Below the pieces are notes generated by a model. The model was not told the DNA's origin, did no database searches, and worked only from the letters and a program-made list of their open reading frames with translations. From an uncultured Lachnospiraceae bacterium (lineage in GTDB: Bacteria; Bacillota; Clostridia; Lachnospirales; Lachnospiraceae): a stretch of DNA of 12,713 nucleotides. Location: NCBI GenBank assembly GCA_934394615.1, contig CAKRRJ010000065.1, forward strand, positions 1-12,713, given 5' to 3'. Positions 1 to 6,713 of this stretch are shown here, one piece after another (the stretch's first letter is position 1; each line of letters starts with the position of its first letter). Made by a program: the position numbers and the translations under genes.

Positions 1-20
1 CCGACGACAGTTTCTGATGG

Positions 21-248
21 TTACTGTATATCTACAACAACCTTTTTTTCTTCTTTGGAAGCGGCTGCCTTGACAACGGAGCGGATTGCTTTCGCAATGC
101 GTCCCTGCTTGCCAATCACCTTTCCCATATCAGATGGGGCAACCTTTAACTCAATAAAAGTGCCGCTTTCCTTTTCGGTCTCGGTAACAACCACCTCGTC
201 CGGATTGTCAACTAATGCTTTTGCAATAACCTCAACCAGTTCTTTCAT
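21..248 (-). CDS. khpA: KH-domain RNA-binding protein KhpA (YlqC family)
   Basis: Small single-KH-domain RNA-binding protein of 75 residues, the usual size for KhpA/YlqC. The KH GxxG loop is visible as IGKQG (residues 45-49) within the stretch MGKVIGKQGRIAKAIR, with a beta strand (FIELKV) before it and VVVDIQ at the end. In Firmicutes, KhpA is known to pair with KhpB/Jag and bind RNAs that affect cell elongation and division; that role is family knowledge. The start is the ATG at 248, placed 6 nt after an AGAGGTG ribosome binding site. A possible GTG three codons upstream lies inside that site and is unlikely. It follows rpsP by 17 nt, so it is surely cotranscribed and probably translationally coupled. 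Only 20 nt follow the stop before the window ends; rimM is the usual next gene but cannot be seen. Confidence 0.93.
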   Translation of the reverse strand: MKELVEVIAKALVDNPDEVVVTETEKESGTFIELKVAPSDMGKVIGKQGRIAKAIRSVVKAAASKEEKKVVVDIQ

Positions 249-265
249 AGCGATCACCTCTCAGA

Positions 266-508
266 TTACTGAATGCCAGCGGTCTTCAGAAGCTTTGCTA
301 CACGGTCGGTCGGCTGTGCGCCGTTTGCTAACCACTCCTTGGTAGCCTCCTCGTCAAACTTGATAACGCTCGGCTCCTGGTTCGGATCGTAAGTACCAAC
401 CTCAGCGATGAATCTGCCATCTCTCGGGGATCTGGAATCTGCAACAATGACTCTATAGAAAGGTTTTTTCTTAGCACCCATTCTTCTTAATCTCATCTTT
501 ACTGCCAT
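266..508 (-). CDS. rpsP: 30S ribosomal protein S16
   Basis: Ribosomal protein S16 of the small subunit, which binds 16S rRNA and helps early assembly of the 30S body. The 80-residue product matches the family from end to end: N-terminal signature [19 protein letters not shown] (residues 1-19), then [21 protein letters not shown] and a C-terminal [12 protein letters not shown]. The start ATG is preceded by a near-perfect Shine-Dalgarno AAGGAGGTGA, as expected for a highly expressed ribosomal protein gene. It lies between ffh (79 nt upstream) and khpA (17 nt downstream), the standard ffh-rpsP-ylqC order of Firmicutes. I see no sign of truncation. Confidence 0.98.
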   Translation of the reverse strand: MAVKMRLRRMGAKKKPFYRVIVADSRSPRDGRFIAEVGTYDPNQEPSVIKFDEEATKEWLANGAQPTDRVAKLLKTAGIQ

Positions 509-551
509 GTCAATTTCACCTCCTTAAAATTATACTGATAATATACCAACA

Positions 552-569
552 AATACAGAAATCTGTATT
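552..569 (-). repeat. Small AT-rich inverted repeat between ffh and rpsP
   Basis: A perfect 7-bp inverted repeat, AATACAG and CTGTATT, with a 4-nt loop in the 79-nt gap between ffh and rpsP. It has only two GC pairs and no T-run follows it on the transcribed strand, so it is not an intrinsic terminator. A weak mRNA-processing or differential-expression hairpin is possible, as is chance. Confidence 0.35.
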
Positions 570-587
570 GTTACCAAATTAAACTGC

Positions 588-1952
588 CTAGAACGGCATT
601 TTCAGTTTTCCGAGCATACCGCCCAGTCCACCGCTTCGGCCGCGCTTGCCGCCCATCATGCCAGGAAGCTGCTTCATCATTTTTTTCATCTGATCAAACT
701 GCTTGGCAATACGGTTCACCTCGCTGATATCCACTCCTGCGCCCTTTGCAATGCGCTGTTTGCGGGAAGGATTTAAGAGGCCCGGATTTGCGCGCTCCTC
801 TTTTGTCATGGACAGGATGATGGCTTCCACACGGTCCATGGACTTTTCGTCCACTTCCGGGATACCGCCTTTCATCTGAGACATACCAGGCATCATACTC
901 ATGATGCTGGTCAGTCCGCCCATTTTTTTGATCTGACGCATCTGGTCCAGGAAATCGTTGTAGTCAAACTCTGCTTTGCGCAGTTTCTGGCTCATTTCCT
1001 TTGCCTTTTCCTCGTCAACCTCCATCTCGGCTTTCTCGATCAGGGTAAGGATATCTCCCATGCCCAGGATTCGGGATGCCATACGGTCCGGGTAAAACTG
1101 TTCCAGATCGGAAAGTTTCTCTCCCATACCAATATATAAGATCGGTTTACCAGTCACAGCCCGGATGGAAAGGGCTGCACCGCCTCGAGTGTCGCCATCC
1201 AGTTTGGTAAGGATGACACCGTCGATGCCGACTTTATCTTGGAAATTGGATGCTACATTGACTGCGTCCTGACCGGTCATGGCATCTACCACCAGGATTG
1301 TCTGGTCTACGTTCACAGCCGCTTTGATGTTCTCGAGTTCCTCCATCATGCTTTCATCTACATGAAGGCGTCCGGCGGTATCAAGGATCACCACATTGTA
1401 TCCATTCTTTGCCGCGTGCTCCACAGCGGCTTTTGCGATATTGACCGGGTTCTGATTTTCTCCCATAGAGAAGACCGGAACACCCTGTTTGTCTCCGTTG
1501 ATCTGGAGCTGCTGGATTGCTGCGGGACGATAAACATCACAGGCAACCAGAACCGGCTTGCGGCCCTTTGCCTTCAGCTTTCCTGCGATCTTCGCTGTCG
1601 TTGTCGTCTTACCTGCACCCTGGAGACCTGCCATCATGATGACAGTAATCTCGTTGGTAGGCTTTAATGCGATTTCCGTAGTATCGGAACCCATCAGGCG
1701 GATCAGTTCTTCGTTAACGATCTTGATCACCATCTGGCCCGGCTGCAGGGAACCAAGCACTTCTTCGCCAACGGCGCGTTCCTGAACGGAGCTTATGAAC
1801 TGTTTTACAACCTTGAAGCTTACGTCTGCCTCCAGGAGAGCCATCTTGACTTCCTTGAGCGCAGTTTTTACATCCGCTTCGCTTAAACGGCCTTTGCCGC
1901 GCAGGTTTTTAAACACGTTCTGCAGTTTATCGGATAAGCTTTCAAACGCCAT
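588..1952 (-). CDS. ffh: Signal recognition particle protein Ffh (SRP54 GTPase)
   Basis: Ffh binds 4.5S/6S SRP RNA and signal sequences emerging from the ribosome, then docks on FtsY at the membrane. The 454-residue protein has the full layout: an N-terminal helical N domain (about 1-95); the G domain with P-loop GLQGAGKTTTTAK (109-121), the DVYRPAAIQQL segment (139-149), DTAGR (191-195) and TKLDGD (249-254); and a methionine-rich M domain from about 330 to the end, with MMPGMSQMKGG and the tail MKKMMKQLPGMMGGKRGR. The last residues are glycine-rich and basic. The ATG at 1952 has a GGAGGT ribosome binding site about 6 nt upstream. It follows ylxM by 42 nt, and its receptor gene ftsY is upstream in this window, separated by three unrelated genes. 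Confidence 0.99.
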   Translation of the reverse strand: MAFESLSDKLQNVFKNLRGKGRLSEADVKTALKEVKMALLEADVSFKVVKQFISSVQERAVGEEVLGSLQPGQMVIKIVNEELIRLMGSDTTEIALKPTNEITVIMMAGLQGAGKTTTTAKIAGKLKAKGRKPVLVACDVYRPAAIQQLQINGDKQGVPVFSMGENQNPVNIAKAAVEHAAKNGYNVVILDTAGRLHVDESMMEELENIKAAVNVDQTILVVDAMTGQDAVNVASNFQDKVGIDGVILTKLDGDTRGGAALSIRAVTGKPILYIGMGEKLSDLEQFYPDRMASRILGMGDILTLIEKAEMEVDEEKAKEMSQKLRKAEFDYNDFLDQMRQIKKMGGLTSIMSMMPGMSQMKGGIPEVDEKSMDRVEAIILSMTKEERANPGLLNPSRKQRIAKGAGVDISEVNRIAKQFDQMKKMMKQLPGMMGGKRGRSGGLGGMLGKLKMPF

Positions 1953-1994
1953 AGGTAACCTCCTGTTCAGAACCGATCACGGCATACGCCGAAA

Positions 1995-2336
1995 TCAAAG
2001 TTCCATGATGTCATTGGAAATCTGCTCAATCTCGTCAATCAGACTTTCATCTTTTGTCTCTTTGAAAATCCGGGTCTTTTTATGGATCTCCTCCACCATA
2101 AGACGCGTTGTCTGGAACTTGCTGATCAAATGCAGCTTGTCCTCGTACCCGCTTAAGATTTTGTCGCAGCGCTTGATAAGATCGTGAACACCCTGACGGC
2201 TGATCCCGTTCTCCTCCGCAATCTCACTTAAGGACATGTCATTGAAGACGACGTCCTCGTAGATGCTGCGCTGATGCTCTGTGAGCAGTTCTCCATAAAA
2301 ATCATAAAGCAAACTTTGTTTTACAATGCTTTCCAT
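1995..2336 (-). CDS. ylxM: YlxM/UPF0122 putative HTH protein associated with SRP
   Basis: A 113-residue protein of the YlxM (p13, UPF0122) family, whose gene almost always precedes ffh in Firmicutes. The fold is sigma-factor-like helix-turn-helix: residues 34-58 contain SLSEIAEENGISRQGVHDLI, a textbook HTH with the invariant glycine in the turn, followed by a helical charged C-terminal half. In streptococci the protein is reported to interact with SRP components; its molecular role is not settled. The reading frame stays open for another 44 codons upstream, but the true start is the ATG at 2336. It has the ribosome binding site AAGGTGA a few nt upstream, and a sigma-A promoter lies only 15-44 nt upstream, so the longer form would not be transcribed from that promoter. 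It is the first gene of the ylxM-ffh-rpsP-khpA unit. Confidence 0.93.
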   Translation of the reverse strand: MESIVKQSLLYDFYGELLTEHQRSIYEDVVFNDMSLSEIAEENGISRQGVHDLIKRCDKILSGYEDKLHLISKFQTTRLMVEEIHKKTRIFKETKDESLIDEIEQISNDIMEL

Positions 2337-2351
2337 AACATCACCTTGGCT

Positions 2352-2380
2352 ATCATACACGAAAGGCGCTTTGCTGTCAA
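2352..2380 (-). promoter_or_regulatory. Sigma-A promoter of the ylxM-ffh-rpsP-khpA operon
   Basis: On the minus strand a perfect -35 TTGACA (2375-2380) is separated by exactly 17 bp from TATGAT (2352-2357), one base from the consensus -10. The expected start of transcription is near 2345-2347, only about 9-11 nt ahead of the ylxM ATG and at the first bases of its AAGGTGA ribosome binding site. The fit to consensus is the best in the window. Confidence 0.8.
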
Positions 2381-2396
2381 GTATTTTTTCTTGACA
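2375..2396. repeat. Inverted repeat overlapping the -35 of the ylxM promoter
   Basis: Perfect 7-bp arms TGTCAAG and CTTGACA, separated by 8 bp of AT-only DNA. One arm contains the -35 hexamer of the ylxM promoter. It is not followed by a T-run in the direction of transcription, so it is a poor terminator for nth. A protein-binding operator is possible; no specific regulator is recognised. Confidence 0.45.
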
Positions 2397-2421
2397 CTTG
2401 CAAAAATTTTTGTTTTCTTTT

Positions 2422-3057
2422 TTATACACCGACTTTCGGACAGATATCCGCCAGGCAGCACCGGTCACAGTACGGTTTGGTGCGGGCGGTGCAGACTTCT
2501 CTTCCGTGCCATACCAGGCGGTGGCAGAAATCGCTGCCCTCCTCCGGCGGCACCAGCTTCCAGAGTTCCATCTCTACTTTCTTCGGCTCTTTGATGCCGT
2601 CCACCAGGCCCATGCGGTTTACCAGGCGGATACAGTGGGTATCGGTGACGATGGCAGGCTTTCCAAACACATCCCCCATAATGAGGTTCGCGCTCTTTCT
2701 TCCTACACCAGGAAGTTTTAAGAGAGCATTGAAATCCTCCGGCACTTTGCTGCCGTACTCATCCCGCAGCATTTTCATGCAGGCACTGATGTCCCGTGCT
2801 TTGCTCTTTCCCAGGCCGCATGGCCGCACAATTTCCTCGATCTCATCCACCGGAGCGTCTGCCAGGGCATTCACATCCGGAAATTTCTCGTAGAGAGCCG
2901 GAACCACCTTGTTGACCCGCTCATCGGTACACTGGGCCGCCAGGCGCACACTCACTAAAAGTTTCCACGCCTCCTCGTAGTCCAGGGTGCAGTCCGCATC
3001 CGGGTACTCCTCCTTCAGCCTCCGGATGATCTCCAGGGTCTTTTGTTTTTTTGTCAT
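2422..3057 (-). CDS. nth: Endonuclease III (DNA glycosylase/AP lyase)
   Basis: Base-excision-repair enzyme that removes oxidised pyrimidines and cuts the abasic site. The 211-residue length matches E. coli Nth. The helix-hairpin-helix motif LPGVGRKSANLI (115-126) carries the catalytic lysine K121, and the catalytic aspartate is D139 in VTDTHC. Four C-terminal cysteines, C189, C197, C200 and C206, form the 4Fe-4S cluster site. The first spacing is seven residues by my count, against six in the E. coli enzyme. The start ATG has a GAGGA-type site about 8 nt upstream. It is the last gene before the ylxM promoter and follows clcA by 68 nt, with a hairpin in between. No clear intrinsic terminator follows it. 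Confidence 0.96.
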   Translation of the reverse strand: MTKKQKTLEIIRRLKEEYPDADCTLDYEEAWKLLVSVRLAAQCTDERVNKVVPALYEKFPDVNALADAPVDEIEEIVRPCGLGKSKARDISACMKMLRDEYGSKVPEDFNALLKLPGVGRKSANLIMGDVFGKPAIVTDTHCIRLVNRMGLVDGIKEPKKVEMELWKLVPPEEGSDFCHRLVWHGREVCTARTKPYCDRCCLADICPKVGV

Positions 3058-3082
3058 AGGTTTATCCTCACTATTGCAGAAA

Positions 3083-3119
3083 CAGGTGCCGGTATCGTTC
3101 TAATACATACTGGCACCTG
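3083..3119 (-). repeat. Hairpin between clcA and nth
   Basis: Inverted repeat with 13-bp arms and one mismatch (CAGGTGCC at 3083-3090 against GGCACCTG at 3112-3119, continued inward by 5 bp), enclosing an 11-nt loop. On the transcribed minus strand it is followed by only TTT, then C, so it would end transcription weakly at best. It more likely acts as an mRNA processing or stability element, or as a partial attenuator between the two genes. Confidence 0.5.
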
Positions 3120-3125
3120 CAACAT

Positions 3126-4391
3126 TTACTCATTTGATTTTCGGTTAATAAATTCCGTCCGGATCTTAGAATACACAAATTTCTGGCTGTGATACAGCCC
3201 GTAATATCCCGACAGGGTAAAGCACACGGCTACCGCGATGGAATAATACGGCATGGCGGAAAAGCCAAACAGCTCAAACGCCATGAACATGGTGGATACC
3301 GGGCAGTTGGTCACGCTGACAAACAGGCATGCCATGCCGGCGGAGGCACAAAGGCCCACCGGAAGTCCGGTCACCAGAGATACCACATAGCCAAAGGCCG
3401 CGCCCACTGTCAGGGTCGGCACGATCTCCCCGCCCTTAAAGCCAGCTCCCAGCGCCGCGCCGGTAAACAGGATCTTTAAAAGGAACGCGTAAACTGGAAT
3501 GGCCTCGCCCTCAAACACCCGCTCAATGATCTGCGCACCGCTTCCGTTGTATAAGCGGGACGGGAACAGCAGGGTCAGCACAATAAAGATCGCAGAACCT
3601 GCCAGGATGCGGATGTACGGGTTCGGGAAATATTTCCGGTACAGATGCCCGCACTGGTGCAGGCTGACGCACAGAAAAATTCCCACGCATGCACACAGGA
3701 TTCCAAGGAGAACAGAAAACGCTGCCCCGGAAAGGCCAAACTCTGGAACCAGGCCAATCTCATAATGCTCCGGAACCAGGCCCAGATGACCGGAAATAGC
3801 TGCTCCCAGAAAGGCCGCGAACAGGCACGGAACCAGCGCCGCGTAATACATGACACCGATGCTGATGACTTCCATGGCAAATATGCCTGCCGCGAGCGGC
3901 GTTCCAAACAGCGCCGCAAATCCGGCGCTCATACCACACATAATGGCGATCTTGCGGTCTTTTTCATCCAGCCGGATGACTTTTCCGATCACGTTTCCCA
4001 GACTTCCGCCAAGCTGCAGCGCAGCTCCCTCTCTTCCGGCGGAAGCCGTCACCGCATGGCTTAAGAGTGTGGATACAAAGATCAGCGGCGCGGTTGCTGC
4101 CGTCACATCTTCTCCGGCAGAAATGGAATCGATAACCATATCTGTTCCGCGGTTTTTCTCCTCATGAGATACGCGGTACAGCCAGACAATGGCAAGTCCG
4201 GCAAGCGGCATCAGAAACAGGGTCCAGCCATGTCCCTTCCAGAAGGAAGTGACAAGCTGGATGCCGCGGCCAAACAGGGTGCCGATCAGTCCGACGATGG
4301 TGCCGGTCACCAGGGAGATCAGCGTCCATTTCAGAAAATAGTGAATGTTCTGGCGCAGCGGTTTTAACTTTTCATCTGTTATGCTATTCAT
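3126..4391 (-). CDS. CLC-family anion channel/antiporter, non-canonical, possibly fluoride-type
   Basis: Polytopic membrane protein of the CLC chloride channel/antiporter superfamily, 421 residues with about ten hydrophobic segments and short cytoplasmic ends. No CBS domains are present. Family landmarks: GREGAALQLGG (119-129), whose E121 is the gating glutamate; GFAALFGTPLAAGIFAMEV (157-175); GAGFKGGEIVP (315-325); and TNCPVSTMFMAFELFG (361-376). The canonical selectivity motif GSGIP is missing; the corresponding place appears to hold RGTDMVIDSI (81-90), and GREGP has A in place of P. The GFKGGE and GREG-with-no-proline pattern resembles what I recall of CLC-F fluoride/proton antiporters, so chloride specificity should not be assumed. 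No riboswitch fits in the 19 nt separating it from ilvA. The start is the ATG at 4391, after GGGGATGA. It is cotranscribed with ilvA and probably nth. Confidence 0.9.
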   Translation of the reverse strand: MNSITDEKLKPLRQNIHYFLKWTLISLVTGTIVGLIGTLFGRGIQLVTSFWKGHGWTLFLMPLAGLAIVWLYRVSHEEKNRGTDMVIDSISAGEDVTAATAPLIFVSTLLSHAVTASAGREGAALQLGGSLGNVIGKVIRLDEKDRKIAIMCGMSAGFAALFGTPLAAGIFAMEVISIGVMYYAALVPCLFAAFLGAAISGHLGLVPEHYEIGLVPEFGLSGAAFSVLLGILCACVGIFLCVSLHQCGHLYRKYFPNPYIRILAGSAIFIVLTLLFPSRLYNGSGAQIIERVFEGEAIPVYAFLLKILFTGAALGAGFKGGEIVPTLTVGAAFGYVVSLVTGLPVGLCASAGMACLFVSVTNCPVSTMFMAFELFGFSAMPYYSIAVAVCFTLSGYYGLYHSQKFVYSKIRTEFINRKSNE

Positions 4392-4410
4392 ACTTCATCC
4401 CCGATCAGGC

Positions 4411-5673
4411 TTAGTCACTGTAGGTACCTTTGGACTTCACCAGCTTCGGGCGGTAACCTGCGTCGTTTAATGCCTGTACGATGCGGTTCTTGTGGTCGGT
4501 TCCCTCTGCCTCAAGGGTGATCCTAAGCTCTACAGCCGCATTGCGGTTGATGCTGATGAACTGATTGTGTTCGAGCTTAATGACATTGCCGCGCTGGTCA
4601 GCAAGGAGCGTTGAAACCTTTGCCAGCTCGCCTGGCTTGTCCGGAAGCAGAACGGATACGGTAAAGATACGGTCTCTCTGGATCAGGCCGTGCTGTACGA
4701 CGGAAGACATGGTGATGACATCCATATTGCCGCCGCTTAAGATGGAAACGATCTTCTTTTTCTGTACGTTTAAGTGCTTCAGGGCAGCTACGGTTAACAG
4801 GCCGGAGTTCTCCACGATCATCTTGTGGTTCTCTACCATGTCGAGGAATGCCACGATCAGCTCGGAATCCTCCACGGTGATGATCTCATCCACATTTTTC
4901 TGGATGTACGGGAACAGCTTCTCTCCCGGACGTTTTACTGCAGTACCATCTGCGATGGTGTTCACGGTCGGAAGTGTCAGCACATGGCCTGCCTTTAAGG
5001 ACTCCTGCATGCAGTTTGCTCCTGCCGGCTCTACGCCGATGACTTTGATCTTCGGATTTAACAGTTTGGCAAGGGTGGAAACACCGGTGCACAGTCCGCC
5101 GCCGCCGATCGGAACCAGGATATAGTCTACGGTCGGCAGTTCCTTGATGATCTCCATGGCAATGGTTCCCTGACCAGTTGCCACATCCAGGTCATTGAAC
5201 GGATGCACAAAGGTGTATCCGTGCTCTGCTGCCAGCTCGTAAGCGTGGTCGCATGCCTCATCGAACACATCTCCGTAAAGCACAACCTCAGCGCCATAGC
5301 TTCTGGTGCGGTTTACTTTCATGAGCGGTGTGGTGGTTGGCATCACAATGGTTGCCGGAATGCCAGCCAGCTTTGCTGCGTAAGCCACGCCCTGCGCATG
5401 ATTTCCTGCGGATGCGGTGATGAGTCCGCGCTGTTTTTCCTCTTCAGAAAGTGTGCTGATCTTGTAGTAAGCGCCGCGTACCTTGTAAGCGCCGGTGTAC
5501 TGCATGTTCTCCGGTTTGAAGTATACCTTGTTTCCGGTTGCAGCGGAAAAATACTCACTGTAAACCAGCTTGGTCTCCTGGGTTACTTTCTTGACTTCCT
5601 CGGAAGCCTCCTCAAATTTTTCGAGAGTTAAACCCTCTTCCTTCTGCTCCTCTAATACCTGATCCTTTTCCAT
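4411..5673 (-). CDS. ilvA: Threonine ammonia-lyase with C-terminal ACT domain
   Basis: PLP-dependent threonine dehydratase that converts L-threonine to 2-oxobutanoate and ammonia, feeding isoleucine synthesis or threonine breakdown. The 420-residue protein has the fold type II lyase core: the PLP lysine K64 in QYTGAYKVRGAYYK, substrate loop SAGNHAQG (88-95), phosphate-binding GGGGL (190-194), EPAGAN (215-220) and SGGN (313-316). From about 338 to 412 comes a single ACT domain (FTVSVLLPDKPGELAKV). This is the roughly 400-residue layout with one ACT-like domain, shorter than E. coli IlvA, which has a larger regulatory part, and longer than catabolic TdcB, which has none. Feedback control by an amino acid is likely but the ligand is not visible. 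The first 30 residues are unusually acidic and charged. The ATG at 5673 has AAAGGAG upstream. It lies 18 nt after ftsY. The symbol could equally be tdcB in some annotations. Confidence 0.93.
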   Translation of the reverse strand: MEKDQVLEEQKEEGLTLEKFEEASEEVKKVTQETKLVYSEYFSAATGNKVYFKPENMQYTGAYKVRGAYYKISTLSEEEKQRGLITASAGNHAQGVAYAAKLAGIPATIVMPTTTPLMKVNRTRSYGAEVVLYGDVFDEACDHAYELAAEHGYTFVHPFNDLDVATGQGTIAMEIIKELPTVDYILVPIGGGGLCTGVSTLAKLLNPKIKVIGVEPAGANCMQESLKAGHVLTLPTVNTIADGTAVKRPGEKLFPYIQKNVDEIITVEDSELIVAFLDMVENHKMIVENSGLLTVAALKHLNVQKKKIVSILSGGNMDVITMSSVVQHGLIQRDRIFTVSVLLPDKPGELAKVSTLLADQRGNVIKLEHNQFISINRNAAVELRITLEAEGTDHKNRIVQALNDAGYRPKLVKSKGTYSD

Positions 5674-5691
5674 AATCTCTCTTCTCCTTTG

Positions 5692-6627
5692 TTAGTCTTT
5701 CTTTACATCAAACAGGGCATTGACGAAATCCTGGGAATCAAACTTCTGCAGATCGTCGATCTTCTCTCCCACGCCCACATATTTGACCGGAATGCCAAGC
5801 TCTGACTGGATTGCCACGGCAATGCCGCCCTTTGCGGTTCCATCGAGCTTTGTCAGGATAATGCCGGTGATATCAGCAACCTCCATAAACTGCTTCGCCT
5901 GTGCCATGGCATTCTGTCCGGTTGTTCCATCTAAAACAACCAGGGTCTCCCGGTAAGCGTCCGGGTACTCCTTGTCGATAATGCGGTTGATCTTCTTTAA
6001 CTCTTCCATCAGATTTTTCTTGTTGTGCAGGCGGCCTGCGGTATCACAGATCAGCACATCGGCCTGACGGGATTTGGCTGCCGCTACGGCATCATAAATA
6101 ACCGCTGCCGGGTCAGAGCCCTCCTGCTGCGCGATGATCTCCACGCCTGCGCGGTTCGCCCACTCCGTCAGCTGCTCGATTGCTGCCGCACGGAACGTAT
6201 CGGCTGCTGCCAGAATAACCTTTTTGCCCTCATCCTTCAACTGACCAGCCAGCTTTCCGACGGAAGTGGTCTTGCCAACGCCGTTTACGCCGATTACCAG
6301 AACTACGGATTTGCGGTTCTCAAACTCATAAGCGTTCTCGCCAAGATCCATCTGTTCCCGGATGGAATCAATCAGGAGCTGTTTGCATTCGGATGGCTCC
6401 TTAATATGCTGCTCTTTTACTTTTTTTCGCAGATCTTCCAGCACAGACATGGTCGTCTGGATACCCAGATCTCCCATAATGAGCGTCTCTTCCAGTTCCT
6501 CATAGAAATCCTCATCAATGGCAGAAAAGCCACTGAAGATGGAATCCATGCCGGAAACGATGTTTTCTCTCGTTTTGTTTAAGCCTTCAACCAGACGGCT
6601 GAAAAAGCCTTTCTTCTTTTCTTCCAC
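5692..6627 (-). CDS. ftsY: Signal recognition particle receptor FtsY
   Basis: Membrane-associated GTPase that receives the SRP-ribosome complex by forming a heterodimer with Ffh. The product from the preferred start is 311 residues. It is almost entirely NG domain, with a short basic N-terminus ([21 protein letters not shown]) that can act as a membrane-targeting helix and without the long acidic A domain of E. coli FtsY. GTPase motifs, numbered from the preferred start: P-loop [13 protein letters not shown] (113-125), [12 protein letters not shown] (142-153), [16 protein letters not shown] (195-210) and [10 protein letters not shown] (259-268). The frame is open to a TTG at 6633, but AGGAGG lies only 1 nt before that codon and exactly 7 nt before the GTG at 6627, so GTG is the start. 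It follows smc by 86 nt and precedes ilvA by 18 nt. Confidence 0.97.
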   Translation of the reverse strand: MEEKKKGFFSRLVEGLNKTRENIVSGMDSIFSGFSAIDEDFYEELEETLIMGDLGIQTTMSVLEDLRKKVKEQHIKEPSECKQLLIDSIREQMDLGENAYEFENRKSVVLVIGVNGVGKTTSVGKLAGQLKDEGKKVILAAADTFRAAAIEQLTEWANRAGVEIIAQQEGSDPAAVIYDAVAAAKSRQADVLICDTAGRLHNKKNLMEELKKINRIIDKEYPDAYRETLVVLDGTTGQNAMAQAKQFMEVADITGIILTKLDGTAKGGIAVAIQSELGIPVKYVGVGEKIDDLQKFDSQDFVNALFDVKKD

Positions 6628-6634
6628 TAGCAAA

Positions 6635-6640
6635 CCTCCT
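6635..6640 (-). promoter_or_regulatory. Ribosome binding site deciding the ftsY start
   Basis: AGGAGG on the minus strand. Its 7-nt distance to the GTG at 6627 is optimal, while the in-frame TTG at 6633 is only 1 nt away. This is why GTG rather than TTG is chosen for ftsY. Confidence 0.85.
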
Positions 6641-6713
6641 CATGTATGTTTTATATTCCATGCCGGCATCCCGGTCTTTTCCCTGATGACACATTTGCCA
6701 TGGGTCCGATGCA

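Noticed and set aside
529..534. TATAAT hexamer ahead of rpsP as a promoter
   Set aside because: A transcription start about 7 nt downstream would fall inside the rpsP ribosome binding site, and no -35-like hexamer lies at 16-18 bp; rpsP is better explained as cotranscribed with ffh.
2401..2412. Self-complementary CAAAAATTTTTG after nth as a terminator
   Set aside because: The palindrome has no loop and no GC stem, so it cannot form an intrinsic terminator.
2337..2468. N-terminal extension of ylxM by 44 codons
   Set aside because: It spans the promoter and the end of nth, has a cysteine/lysine-rich unrelated sequence, and the ATG at 2336 has its own ribosome binding site.
4565..5631. Long plus-strand frames (186 and 142 codons) opposite ilvA
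   Set aside because: They lie antisense to a gene with complete family motifs, carry no recognisable domains or upstream ribosome binding sites, and their sequence is what codon bias in the minus-strand gene produces.
6025..6582. Plus-strand frame of 185 codons opposite ftsY
   Set aside because: Antisense shadow of the FtsY GTPase domain; no recognisable family and no promoter or ribosome binding site.
6660..6669. 10-bp palindrome ATGCCGGCAT between smc and ftsY
   Set aside because: A short palindrome without spacer, tail or nearby promoter; likely chance, so not listed as a regulatory site.
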